Translations under genes and position numbers: made by a program
Source of the DNA: Myxococcus terminator_A
Lineage (GTDB): Bacteria; Myxococcota; Myxococcia; Myxococcales; Myxococcaceae
NCBI GenBank assembly: GCA_049194865.1
Contig: JBLZWL010000129.1
Location: 124,001 to 188,000, forward strand
DNA: 64,000 nt
Direction: 5' to 3'
The notes under the pieces: model-generated
Told to the model about the DNA's origin: nothing
Database searches by the model: none
The model's input: only the letters and a program-made list of their open reading frames with translations
Part shown: in pieces, positions 27,223-35,199 of the stretch
How the letters are laid out: each line of letters starts with the position of its first letter
How positions within the stretch are numbered: position 1 is the stretch's first letter

Positions 27223-29150
27223 CGAGTGCGTCCTTCAAGGGGCCACGCGTCCGACGCGGTCCTCGGGTCCTCGGGCGGAAGCACCGGTGCCGCGCAGGAG
27301 GCCGTGTCGTCGTTGCCCCGGATGTTCTTCTCCGTCCCGATGAACACCCGGTCCGCGAAGGCGTTGGCCAGGCACGTGGGCAGCGCCGGGTTCCAGACGA
27401 TGTCCAGCGCGAGGCGCACCTCCTGGAGACCGTCCAGCCCGAGCCGCTGCAGCGTGGGATTGGAGTCCACCTTGAGCCTCGTCAGGGACTTGAGGTGATT
27501 GAGCCCGTCCAGGTGCTTGAGCGCCGGGTTCCCCGTCACCTCCAGCTCTCCGATGCTCGCGAGGTTGCCCAGCCCCGACACGTCGTTCAGCACCGCGTTC
27601 TCGACGAGCGCCAGTCGCGGCAGGGAGGACAAGATGGGGAAGTTCCCCAGGTGCGTCAGCGCCTTGTTGCGCGTCAGGTCGAACCGGCCGTGGATGGCCG
27701 TCAACTGTGGGAAGTCGCAGGCCGTCAGGGCGTCGTTGTCGGCCAGGTACAGCCAGCTCACGCTGTGCAGCTCGCCCAGCCCCGACGTGGACACCAGGGC
27801 GTCGTTGTCCGTCACGTACAAGCCCTCCTGAATCGTCCGGAGCACGGGCAGGCCCGACAGGTCGGTCAGCGAGGCGTTCTGGAAGAGGGTGAGCGTGTTG
27901 CCGACCGTCTCCAGTTGCACCAGCTCCAGCGTGGCCAGCGCGGGGTTCTCTCTGATGGCGATGGAGCCACCCACCCGCTTCAGGGCCCCGAAGGGCAGTC
28001 GGGTCAGCTTCGCGTTGCCGACGACATCGAGTGAGCCGGGCAGCTCCGTGAGGCTCCACGCGGCCGAGCTGGTGAGGGAGTCATTGTCGAGCAAGGACAG
28101 GTTGCCTCGGGGCTTCACGTTCTTCAGTCCATCCAGGCTGGCGAGTCGCGGGTTCTGCTGCACGAACAGCTCCCCCTCCACCCACACGGTGCTCAGCTCC
28201 GTCGTGATTCCCAGCGTCAGCGTCTCCAGCTCCGGATTCGAGTAGGCGGTGACGCCGCCGCGCACGAAGCGCAGCCCGCCCAGCTCCAGGCGCTTCAGGG
28301 CCGTGTTGCCGCCCACGAGCAGCTCGCCTTCCACCGAGGTGAGCGAGGGCAGGAAGATTTGGGTCAGCGCGGTGTCTTGGATGCGCAGCGAGCCGTGGAC
28401 GCGGGAGATGGAGCGCAGCACCTCGAGGTCCACCGCGTCGTGCACGTAGAAGTCGCCGGTGAACGTGTGCTCGGAGAGGCACACGTAGGTGCGCGTGGCC
28501 ACCTCGGAGTCCTCGAGGAGGCCATTTCCATTCGTGTCGGTGCCCACGTTGAGGCGCGTGCCTCCCGAGGGGCAGCGGACTCCGGGAAACTCGGCTTGTG
28601 AGCGCACGCGGACCGTGGACACGGAAGCGCAGACGATGGCCTGCGCGCGGCGCTCCGTGTCACCCAGCGCTCCATCGCCATCCAGGTCCGGTCCCGCTTC
28701 CACGAGGGTGGTTCCCTCATCACAGGCGAGGGGATACGCGTCCTGGTTGCTCACGCGGTACACCACGGCGGAGGAGTCCCGGCAGGTGAGGAACTCCTGG
28801 TTGACCTCCGCGTCTTCCAGCAGCCCGTTGCCATCCGCGTCCATTCCCGCGCGAAGGCGCTGTCCCCCCAGCGGGCAGTCCGTCCCCGGGGAGAGCGTCT
28901 GCGTCACCACGAGCACCCGCGGTGGCGGGAAACAGTCGTACCGGGTGTTGCTCACCTCGTTGTCGTCCAGGACGCCGTCGTCGTTCAGGTCCAGGCCCGT
29001 GCGCACGCGCCGTCCGCCGTGCTCACAGGTGTCCCCGGCGGGCTCGGTCTCGGAGCGGGACAGGGCGTCATGCTGGCGGACGAGCTGCCCAAGGTCGATT
29101 CCGTCACAGCCCGCGGCCAGCAAGAGCAGCGTCATCCAGAGACATCGCAT
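27219..29150 (-). CDS. Tandem surface lipoprotein A: EF-hand-like Cys repeats plus L-domain-like region
   Basis: A 643-residue lipoprotein and the first of three tandem paralogues. The signal MRCLWMTLLLLAAGC gives a clear lipobox. GTG 29153, one codon upstream, is an alternative start, and GGGGGAAG lies ahead of both. Four Cys repeats with calcium-loop-like cores follow (GLDLNDDGVLDDNEV, GMDADGNGLLEDAEV, GPDLDGDGALGDTE, GTDTNGNGLLEDSEV). A long leucine-rich/L-domain-like region and the shared C-terminal cap (NPALPTC ... GNDDTASC) complete the protein. It begins 31 bases after the caspase stop, in the same operon. Confidence 0.82.
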   Translation of the reverse strand: MRCLWMTLLLLAAGCDGIDLGQLVRQHDALSRSETEPAGDTCEHGGRRVRTGLDLNDDGVLDDNEVSNTRYDCFPPPRVLVVTQTLSPGTDCPLGGQRLRAGMDADGNGLLEDAEVNQEFLTCRDSSAVVYRVSNQDAYPLACDEGTTLVEAGPDLDGDGALGDTERRAQAIVCASVSTVRVRSQAEFPGVRCPSGGTRLNVGTDTNGNGLLEDSEVATRTYVCLSEHTFTGDFYVHDAVDLEVLRSISRVHGSLRIQDTALTQIFLPSLTSVEGELLVGGNTALKRLELGGLRFVRGGVTAYSNPELETLTLGITTELSTVWVEGELFVQQNPRLASLDGLKNVKPRGNLSLLDNDSLTSSAAWSLTELPGSLDVVGNAKLTRLPFGALKRVGGSIAIRENPALATLELVQLETVGNTLTLFQNASLTDLSGLPVLRTIQEGLYVTDNDALVSTSGLGELHSVSWLYLADNDALTACDFPQLTAIHGRFDLTRNKALTHLGNFPILSSLPRLALVENAVLNDVSGLGNLASIGELEVTGNPALKHLDGLNHLKSLTRLKVDSNPTLQRLGLDGLQEVRLALDIVWNPALPTCLANAFADRVFIGTEKNIRGNDDTASCAAPVLPPEDPRTASDAWPLEGRTR

Positions 29151-29181
29151 CACGAGCGCTCTTCCCCCGGGCTGGACGGTG

Positions 29182-30912
29182 TCAGCGTCTCAGCGCCAGC
29201 TCGAGGCCTAACATCCGGTCCCACTTGTCGTCACCGTCCAGCGTGACGCGGTCCGCGGCGACCGTGGCCGCCAGTCTCAGCTTCAGGCCGAGCAGCCGCC
29301 CCGCCACGCCCGCCGCCACGTGGGTCGTCAGCAGCGTCGGGTCCCACATGCGTTTGGTCGGCGACGAGACGCCCAGCACGCCCCAGCCCAGTCCCGCCTC
29401 CAGGAACAGCGGCGTGCGCACCCCGTCCCGCAGGCCCAGCAGTCCTTGCACCGTGGTGCGGTGCGTGCGGATGCCCTCGAACGCCACCGGCATCAGCGAG
29501 TAGGAGGCGCGCGCGCCGTAGTACAGGTGCGGCCGGGTGTCGCTGCGCCAGGAGAGGCTCGGGCCGGTGGAGAACGCGCTCAGCCCCAGCGGGGCCTGGT
29601 GCCCCATGAGGCCCACCTCCCAGGAGGAGAGGGCGGAGGGGCTGGACATGGCGAACCGCCGGGACACGAAGTCGCCGCCAGCGGCCGGAGGAAAGGCGCG
29701 GGAGAAGTCCACCGGCACCAGCCCCGAGGCGGCCACGTACTGGTCATAGAAGTCCTTGTCGAGCGGCACCGCGAACAGGCCCCGGCGCAGGGCCTCCTCG
29801 GCGGGGCCGCGCTCCTGCAGCTCGCGCGGCTTCAGGTCCGGAACCAGGTCCTGGGACAGCTCCGCCAGCGTGACGCGGGCCTCGCTGGTGGGCGTGCGCA
29901 GCCAGTACACGTCGCGCTCCGGCAGCCGCAGCATCACGTACTGGTCCTCGGAGCGCCGTACGTCCGCCAGGCGCCGCCCGTCCGCGTCCTCCACGGAGAT
30001 GCGCGAGTGCCCGAAGCCGGTGGACAGGGTGATGCTGGGGCCACTGGGGGCGCCGCCGACGAGGGGCCGGCGGGGGGAGCCCGTGGGCGCGAAGGCGTGG
30101 ATGCTCAGCCGCGCGGGCAGGCCCTTGACGCCCTGCAGCGACGCGGAGACGAACGCGCCCAGCTCGCTGTACTCCACCTGGCCGTCGCCGTTGATGTCGG
30201 CTGCGCCCAAGAGGCCCGAGCGCGCCACGTGGCTGAAGACGCCCGCGCGGATGCGGGACCACTCGTGCGTCTCCCCGTCGTCGCTCTCCGCGAAGACGGC
30301 GCCCACGGAGGGCCGGGTGGCCAGTTGCTCGCGCGCGAGCATGCCGCGCAGCTCCGCCAGCACCGCCGAGTCCGTCTGACCGCCCCGGCTGCCCACGACG
30401 CCGGAGGCGCGACAGGCGTCGACGATGAGGTGCACGTAGTCGGCGCCCAGCGGGTCCACCACGTCCGCGTAGAGGCTCGCCTTGTCCAGCCGGCCTCCCG
30501 CCAGGGTGAAGTAGGCGCGGCCCGCCTCGTCCGTGTTGCCGTGGCCCACGTACACCACGAGCACGTCCGTCTCGCGGCCCAGCTCGTCGTCGGCGAGGCT
30601 GGCGGCGCGCAGGCGGGCCACCTCGCGCTTCACCTCTTCGGGCGTGGGCGGGCGCGCGCCCGCGAGCACCGGCCGGCCCCCCGCGAGCGTGGACGCGTCC
30701 GGGTCCACCAGCAGCGTCGTCTCCACCCCCAGCCGCTGGAGCGTCTCCGCCCACAGCACGCCGTCGTCGTCCGCGAAACGCAGCGCGGGCAGCGACGGGT
30801 CGTCGCTGCCGTTGTGGGCAATCACGAGCGCTCGGCGGACCAGGGCCTCGGCCGAGGCGTCGCGTGCGGCGAAGAGCGCGGCGACCCCGAGGAGCACTCC
30901 CAATTTCTTCAT
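29182..30912 (-). CDS. Exported caspase-like (C14) protease with EF-hand loop and beta-rich C-terminus
   Basis: A 576-residue protein with a Sec signal (residues 1-22, cleavage near DASA-EA). The caspase p20-like domain has strand ALVIAHNGSDD, catalytic His124 in VYVGHGN and catalytic Cys167 in IVDACRAS. A perfect 12-residue EF-hand loop DINGDGQVEYSE follows near residue 245, so activity may need calcium as in many metacaspases. The last 170 residues are rich in alternating hydrophobic and aromatic strands (LSWRSD, YYGARASYSL, LEAGLGWGVLGV), suggesting a beta-barrel or beta-sandwich anchor. The start overlaps the anti-sigma stop by four bases. Targets are unknown; caspase-like enzymes of this type usually cleave after Arg or Lys. 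Confidence 0.85.
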   Translation of the reverse strand: MKKLGVLLGVAALFAARDASAEALVRRALVIAHNGSDDPSLPALRFADDDGVLWAETLQRLGVETTLLVDPDASTLAGGRPVLAGARPPTPEEVKREVARLRAASLADDELGRETDVLVVYVGHGNTDEAGRAYFTLAGGRLDKASLYADVVDPLGADYVHLIVDACRASGVVGSRGGQTDSAVLAELRGMLAREQLATRPSVGAVFAESDDGETHEWSRIRAGVFSHVARSGLLGAADINGDGQVEYSELGAFVSASLQGVKGLPARLSIHAFAPTGSPRRPLVGGAPSGPSITLSTGFGHSRISVEDADGRRLADVRRSEDQYVMLRLPERDVYWLRTPTSEARVTLAELSQDLVPDLKPRELQERGPAEEALRRGLFAVPLDKDFYDQYVAASGLVPVDFSRAFPPAAGGDFVSRRFAMSSPSALSSWEVGLMGHQAPLGLSAFSTGPSLSWRSDTRPHLYYGARASYSLMPVAFEGIRTHRTTVQGLLGLRDGVRTPLFLEAGLGWGVLGVSSPTKRMWDPTLLTTHVAAGVAGRLLGLKLRLAATVAADRVTLDGDDKWDRMLGLELALRR

Positions 30913-31655
30913 GGCCCCTCCTCTACCCTCAGCGCCTGCTTGAGCACCACTGCGCCCTCTCGCTCTTCCCCACGCAAGGCCGCCAGGGCCGCGGACGGGC
31001 TGTCGGCGAACGCCGCGGTCACCTCCGCCTCTCCCACCGTCTCTGGAAGCGGCACCGTCAGCTCCAGGGGCGCCTCCTTGCCTGGTGCACCGGACAACAC
31101 GAAGGGACCGGCGGTCAGCTCCGCGCGCTGGGTGCCTCTCACCTGGAGGGCGATATGCGTGTACGGCGTCTGCCCGCCCGCCGCGAAGGCCAGCATGGCG
31201 CCGGCCGGGCAGGCTTCACCCGAGTGCAGCTCCCGCAGGGGCTGGCCCGGGGTGGCGCAGAAGATGCGCAGCGCCACGCCAGGGGGTGGGGTGCCCAGGC
31301 CCCGAGCGCGGAACTCGTCGGTCAGGGCGGGCGACAGCACCATGGCGGCGACGACCGCGGTCAACGCGCCCGCGAGCGCCACCATCGACGGCCAGTGCGA
31401 GGGCGTGGGCAGGGGCGCCGCCGCGGCGAGCGCCGCTTCCAGTCCGCCTTCGGTCAGCGCGAGCCGCTCCATGGAGGAGGGCGCGTCCAGCGATTCCTCG
31501 AGGGCGCGATGGGCCTGGGCCCAGCGCTCGTAGAGCGGTCCACACCGGTGGCAGACGTGGGCATGGCGCAGCAGGCGGGCCGCCTGGGGCGCGGGCAGGT
31601 CTCCCTGGGACCAGCGCGGCAGGCTGGCGTCGATGTGTCGCTCGTACCACCTCAT
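30909..31655 (-). CDS. Zinc-finger anti-sigma factor, membrane-bound
   Basis: A 248-residue protein starting at ATG 31655, whose ATGA overlaps the sigma-factor stop. Residues 31-38 hold the zinc anti-sigma motif H-x3-C-x2-C (HAHVCHRC) that clamps ECF sigma factors. One membrane helix spans about 88-108 (MVALAGALTAVVAAMVL). A periplasmic domain of about 140 residues follows, with two Cys residues (IFCATPG, GEACPAG) that could sense a signal or form a disulfide. Signal-induced proteolysis or a conformational change would release the sigma factor. Coupling to the sigma gene upstream and the caspase gene downstream fits joint control. Confidence 0.85.
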   Translation of the reverse strand: MRWYERHIDASLPRWSQGDLPAPQAARLLRHAHVCHRCGPLYERWAQAHRALEESLDAPSSMERLALTEGGLEAALAAAAPLPTPSHWPSMVALAGALTAVVAAMVLSPALTDEFRARGLGTPPPGVALRIFCATPGQPLRELHSGEACPAGAMLAFAAGGQTPYTHIALQVRGTQRAELTAGPFVLSGAPGKEAPLELTVPLPETVGEAEVTAAFADSPSAALAALRGEEREGAVVLKQALRVEEGP

Positions 31656-32347
31656 GATGGGATGCTCCCTATTGCGCACAGGGCCAGGGTGGCCAGGAGG
31701 ACGCCCAGCTCCATGCGCCCGGGCTCGGCCGCCATGTCCATCCAGCCCGAGGACTTCAGGTGCTCGGTGAACTGCGTGCGCAGTCGCCGCTCGCGCACGC
31801 GAACCTCGCCTCGGGTGAGTTGGAGCCGCTCGGCGGCGGCCTCCTGCGACAGCCCTTCGACGAAGCGAAGCTGCGCCAGCGCGCGGCCTTCCTCGGACTG
31901 CGTCTCCAGGAAGCGGCGCACCAGCGTCCGGACCTCGGTGCCGAGCGCCTCTTCCTCCGGGTTGCGCCCCTCGTTGGGCAGCTGGGTCAGCTCCGGTGCC
32001 TCGTCCAGCGAGACGGCTTCCCGCGCCACCCGTCCCGCCGCGCGCATCAGGTCGATGGCCGTCGAGCGCGCCACTGTCAGCAGGAACCCCAGGTACGGCC
32101 TCACGCCGTCATAGGCCTGCCGCATGTTGGGACGAAACGCGCGCACGAAGGTCTCCTGATGGGCCGCGTCCAAATCCAGCGCGGACAGGGACACGGTGCG
32201 CGTGGCCCCTCCGTCCGCGGCCACGGAGAAGCGCCGCGAGAGGTAGCGCAGCACCTCTGGCGAGTAGACGCGGTACACCTGCGTGAGGACGGACGCATCC
32301 CCACGGCGGAAGGACTCCAGGACGGAACGGTCATTGCCTGGCAGCAC
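31652..32347 (-). CDS. ECF-type RNA polymerase sigma factor
   Basis: A 231-residue sigma-70-family protein. Region 2 includes PYLGFLLTVARSTAIDLMRA (about 85-104). Region 4 includes RFVEGLSQEAAAERL with a recognition helix TRGEVRVRERRLRTQF (about 162-195). It starts at GTG 32347 behind GGAGAG. An unusual feature is the last 20 residues: after a short linker the protein ends in MELGVLLATLALCAIGSIPS, hydrophobic enough to touch or enter the membrane. The gene heads the operon with its anti-sigma factor, so autoregulation of the caspase and lipoprotein genes is likely but not shown. Confidence 0.87.
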   Translation of the reverse strand: MLPGNDRSVLESFRRGDASVLTQVYRVYSPEVLRYLSRRFSVAADGGATRTVSLSALDLDAAHQETFVRAFRPNMRQAYDGVRPYLGFLLTVARSTAIDLMRAAGRVAREAVSLDEAPELTQLPNEGRNPEEEALGTEVRTLVRRFLETQSEEGRALAQLRFVEGLSQEAAAERLQLTRGEVRVRERRLRTQFTEHLKSSGWMDMAAEPGRMELGVLLATLALCAIGSIPS

Positions 32348-32414
32348 GGTCTCTCCGACCCCACGCGAGCCGGCCCGGGCCCAATGCCCGGCCAGCCGTC
32401 ACCCTTGAAAGGGA

Positions 32415-32443
32415 TACGGAGCTTGCTCGCGAAATGGGTTGTC
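32415..32443 (-). promoter_or_regulatory. Possible ECF-type promoter of the sigma/caspase operon
   Basis: Read on the minus strand, GACAACC (32443-32437) is followed after 18 bases by CGTA (32418-32415), resembling the AAC/CGT pattern of ECF-dependent promoters, about 70 bases before the sigma start codon. If real, it would give autoregulation. The match is short and could be chance. Confidence 0.25.
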
Positions 32444-32486
32444 CACCTCAACGAAGAGGCGCTGGATTCCTTGCGGCGCCTCTCGG

Positions 32487-32527
32487 AAATAGTTGTCGGG
32501 ACGCGGTCTTATGTCCCCTAACTATTT
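32487..32527. repeat. AT-rich interrupted palindrome
   Basis: Arms AAATAGTT (32487-32494) and AACTATTT (32520-32527) enclose a second complementary pair GGGAC (32498-32502) and GTCCC (32513-32517), around a 10-base centre. A run of five T follows on the plus strand (32525-32529). Such AT-rich symmetry stands out in this genome. It may be an operator, a terminator or a mobile-element remnant. Confidence 0.6.
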
Positions 32528-32640
32528 TTCGGTCCCCACCTTGGGCGTGGGGGAGGGGACACCCGGAGGGGGCTCCAGGGAGCCCAGGGGTGAGGTGGAC
32601 CCCTGGTAGTCCTGCGGCCGTACCAGCTTTGGAGGGTCGG

Positions 32641-32669
32641 CCGCTCGACGCCGTGCTGGCGTCGAGCGG
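32641..32669 (-). terminator. Terminator hairpin after the nuclease gene
   Basis: A perfect 12-bp inverted repeat (CCGCTCGACGCC at 32641-32652 and its complement at 32658-32669) with a 5-base loop lies 18 bases beyond the stop of the reverse-strand nuclease gene. No U-tract follows. Confidence 0.65.
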
Positions 32670-32686
32670 ACTTCATCGCCGACGAA

Positions 32687-34975
32687 TCAGAACGCCGAGC
32701 CGTTCACGCGGGTGCCAGGAGAGGCGCTCGAGGAGGACAGCGTGTTGTGCGGCACCCAGCTCCCCGCGGCCGAGCCGTCCGGGCTCCGGTTGTAGGAGAG
32801 GCCCTGGGTGGCGTCCCTGTACTTGCCCTTGTCCTGCTCGGAGCCGTCCGGGCGGACGAGGAACGCGGTGTCGCCGGTGCTGCCGGTGTTTTCGCCCCGG
32901 TTGAAGCGCAGCCCGTCGCCGCCGTTGGCGTAGGCCACGTTGGGCACGCCCGAGGGCACTCCCGACGCGCCGGAGTAGACGGTGTAGACCTTGCCCGGCT
33001 GGAGCATCGTCCCCGAGGGGAACACGTGCCGCGCGGGCCTGTCGCCCCGCCGCGACTCCTCGTCGTGGATGGAGTAGCCACCCAGGTCCACGGCCGTGGC
33101 GCCGGTGTTGAGGACCTCCACGAACGTCCTGTCGTAGTCCGGCGTGCTCGTCCCGGAGATGTTGTTCGGCTGGGGCAGGTACTCATTGATGAACAGCGTG
33201 GGCACCGGCCGGTTCAAGAGGAACACGTTGTCGCTCGCGTCGGTGAGGGTGGCGTCCTGCGCGTCGCTGATGCGCACCTTCGCCGCGCCGGACTCCACCG
33301 CGGGCACCGTCCAGGCGTACGTGGAGGGCGTCGCGGGCACGGAGGCGGCGATTTCGCTCCACGTGAGGCCGTCATCCACGGAGTACTGCAGCCGCACCGT
33401 GCTCACCCCGGCCGCCGTCCAGGTGATGTTGAACGTGTTGCCCGCGCTGAGCGACTCCCCGCCGTTGGGCGCGATGAGCCTCACGTCGTGCGCCACCACC
33501 TGCCCGAAGTTGTAGCGGCTGACGATGGGGTAGTGGTCCGACGTGGTGGAGCCGTAGCTGGTGATGGCCGGCCGAATCACCGCCGCCGAGTTGGGGACGT
33601 AGTTCGCCAGCATCTCGTTGCTGACGAGCTGGTGGTCGATGAACGTGCTGTAGCTCACCGTGGAGGCGACGCCGTCCAGCGACATGGCCTGGGTGACGAA
33701 GGTGTAGCGCGCCGTGTCGTTCACGAAGTCGCGGTAGGGCGTGTCGAACTTCTGCCCCCCCGTGCCGGGGTTCGTGGTGGTGGACTCGTCCACGTCGTCG
33801 TTCCAGTCACCCACCACCATCACCCGCTGCGTGGGCAGGTTGAAGTCCAGGTACTCCTTGAGGTGCTGCCCCGCCGCGAGCCGCCGCGCGTAGTCGTCCG
33901 CCGTGGCCATGGCCTTCATGTGCAGCACCAGCACCGTCAGGTCCACGCTGGAGGTGCCCCGGGTGATGCGCAGGTCCACGCGCAACGGCGGCCGGCTGGC
34001 GAAGTCGTAGTCGTACTCGCCCAGGACGATTTGCGCCTGACGCACCTCCACCAGCCCCGTCCTGTAGAGCAGTCCCACCTTCTGCTCGTTGAACGAGTAG
34101 TAGTTGGAGCCGGACGTCACGGAGGGGTCATTGGCCAGGAAGCCCGAGTAGCTGCCCAGGTTGGACTTCAGCTTGTTGAACTCCGTCGTGTTGACCATCT
34201 CCCCCAGGCCCCACACGTCCACCTTCGTATCCGTGAGGACGGTCGTCACGTTGGCCAGCTGGAGCGCGTCGTCCGCCGGGCTCTCCGTGGGCGAGCCGAA
34301 CCACTCGATGTTCCAGTTGCCCACCGACAGGGGGAAGCTCGTCGGCGTCCCTCCGTCCGGGAGGCCCGTGCCCGTCTTCACCTCCACGGAGAAGCGGCCC
34401 TCCACCCTCACGCCGCTGGCGTCCTCCACCCGCAGGGTGAAGGTCTGCGTGCCCACCAGCTCCGCGGTGCCCGTCAGCTCGCCGTCCTGGGTCAGCGACA
34501 GGCCCAAGGGCAGCGAGCCCGCCACCACGGAGAACTTCAGCGGCAGCCGCCCGCCCGTCACGCCGAAGGTGTGCGTGTAGCCGTTGCCGGTGAACGCGGG
34601 GAGCGGCGCGGTGTTGGAGAGCAGCGGCGCCGGCCACACCTTGAGGCTGTACGTGCGCGCATCCTGGCTCTTCTCCACGTCCCGCACGCTCACCCGGAGG
34701 GAGAACTCCCCGGAGGCGCTCGCGGGGCCGGTGAGCTTCGCGTCGGCCGAATAGAAGGAGAAGCCCGGGGGCGGCTCCGTCTCCAGCGTGTAGCTCATGG
34801 GCGCGGTGCCGCCGGTGGCCGTCAGGCGCACTTCGTACGCGGCGCCCACCGTGGTGTCGGTCAGCTCGGTGGTCGGGAGCTTGGGCCCCCCGCCGGGAGC
34901 ATCGTGATTGCTTCCCGAACAGGCGCTCAAGACAGCCAGGAGGACGAGCATCCCGGCGGCGCGGACGAAAGACAT
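32687..34975 (-). CDS. Secreted nuclease-like lipoprotein with EEP and lamin-tail domains
   Basis: A 762-residue lipoprotein (signal MSFVRAAGMLVLLAVLSAC). It has two Ig-like putative cadherin/He_PIG modules (about 30-120 and 125-210), with LPAFTGNGYTHTF and LPLGLSLTQDGELTG. An endonuclease/exonuclease/phosphatase domain follows (about 225-510), with NWNIEWFG, LHMKAMATADD, VVGDWNDDVD and the terminal SDHYPIVSRY, which supply the metal-binding Asn, Glu, Asp and His residues. A beta-sandwich (about 520-610, VRLIAPNGGESLSAGNTFNI) and a C-terminal lamin-tail domain (INEYLPQP, DRTFVEVLNTG, VDLGGYSI) complete it. It probably degrades extracellular DNA on the cell surface. GGAG precedes ATG 34975. 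Confidence 0.85.
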   Translation of the reverse strand: MSFVRAAGMLVLLAVLSACSGSNHDAPGGGPKLPTTELTDTTVGAAYEVRLTATGGTAPMSYTLETEPPPGFSFYSADAKLTGPASASGEFSLRVSVRDVEKSQDARTYSLKVWPAPLLSNTAPLPAFTGNGYTHTFGVTGGRLPLKFSVVAGSLPLGLSLTQDGELTGTAELVGTQTFTLRVEDASGVRVEGRFSVEVKTGTGLPDGGTPTSFPLSVGNWNIEWFGSPTESPADDALQLANVTTVLTDTKVDVWGLGEMVNTTEFNKLKSNLGSYSGFLANDPSVTSGSNYYSFNEQKVGLLYRTGLVEVRQAQIVLGEYDYDFASRPPLRVDLRITRGTSSVDLTVLVLHMKAMATADDYARRLAAGQHLKEYLDFNLPTQRVMVVGDWNDDVDESTTTNPGTGGQKFDTPYRDFVNDTARYTFVTQAMSLDGVASTVSYSTFIDHQLVSNEMLANYVPNSAAVIRPAITSYGSTTSDHYPIVSRYNFGQVVAHDVRLIAPNGGESLSAGNTFNITWTAAGVSTVRLQYSVDDGLTWSEIAASVPATPSTYAWTVPAVESGAAKVRISDAQDATLTDASDNVFLLNRPVPTLFINEYLPQPNNISGTSTPDYDRTFVEVLNTGATAVDLGGYSIHDEESRRGDRPARHVFPSGTMLQPGKVYTVYSGASGVPSGVPNVAYANGGDGLRFNRGENTGSTGDTAFLVRPDGSEQDKGKYRDATQGLSYNRSPDGSAAGSWVPHNTLSSSSASPGTRVNGSAF

Positions 34976-35199
34976 GGATGTGGACTCCAACAGGGCGGGC
35001 CCTCGGCCGGACCCGCATTTGAAACGAGACACTCTAGCGAAATCCTGGTTGCGCGACGATGACGCCCTCGGACGCGGCCCTGGCAAGGAGGAAGTCGCGC
35101 CGCGTTGGAACGGCAATGGCCGTCCGCGTTGTCCGTGACATATTCAAGAGTCGCGGGAACCATGGGGGGCTGCCGCCGCCCGAAGAGAGGACACGCGCA

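Larger units (their letters stand above)
32348..32686. other. Intergenic region upstream of the sigma/caspase operon
   Basis: About 340 bases without a credible gene. From left to right it holds a possible ECF-type promoter for the sigma operon, an AT-rich interrupted palindrome, two small GC hairpins (arms 32570-32575/32580-32585 and 32584-32590/32600-32606) and the strong terminator hairpin of the nuclease gene. Confidence 0.6.

Noticed and set aside
23234..29150. Repeats in the lipoprotein genes as a CRISPR-like array
   Set aside because: They are long coding repeats in frame with diverged DNA sequence; there are no short identical repeats with spacers.
32747..35062. 771-codon forward open frame antisense to the nuclease gene
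   Set aside because: Its translation is Arg/Gly/Val/His-rich without any domain, while the opposite strand encodes a complete nuclease with signal peptide.
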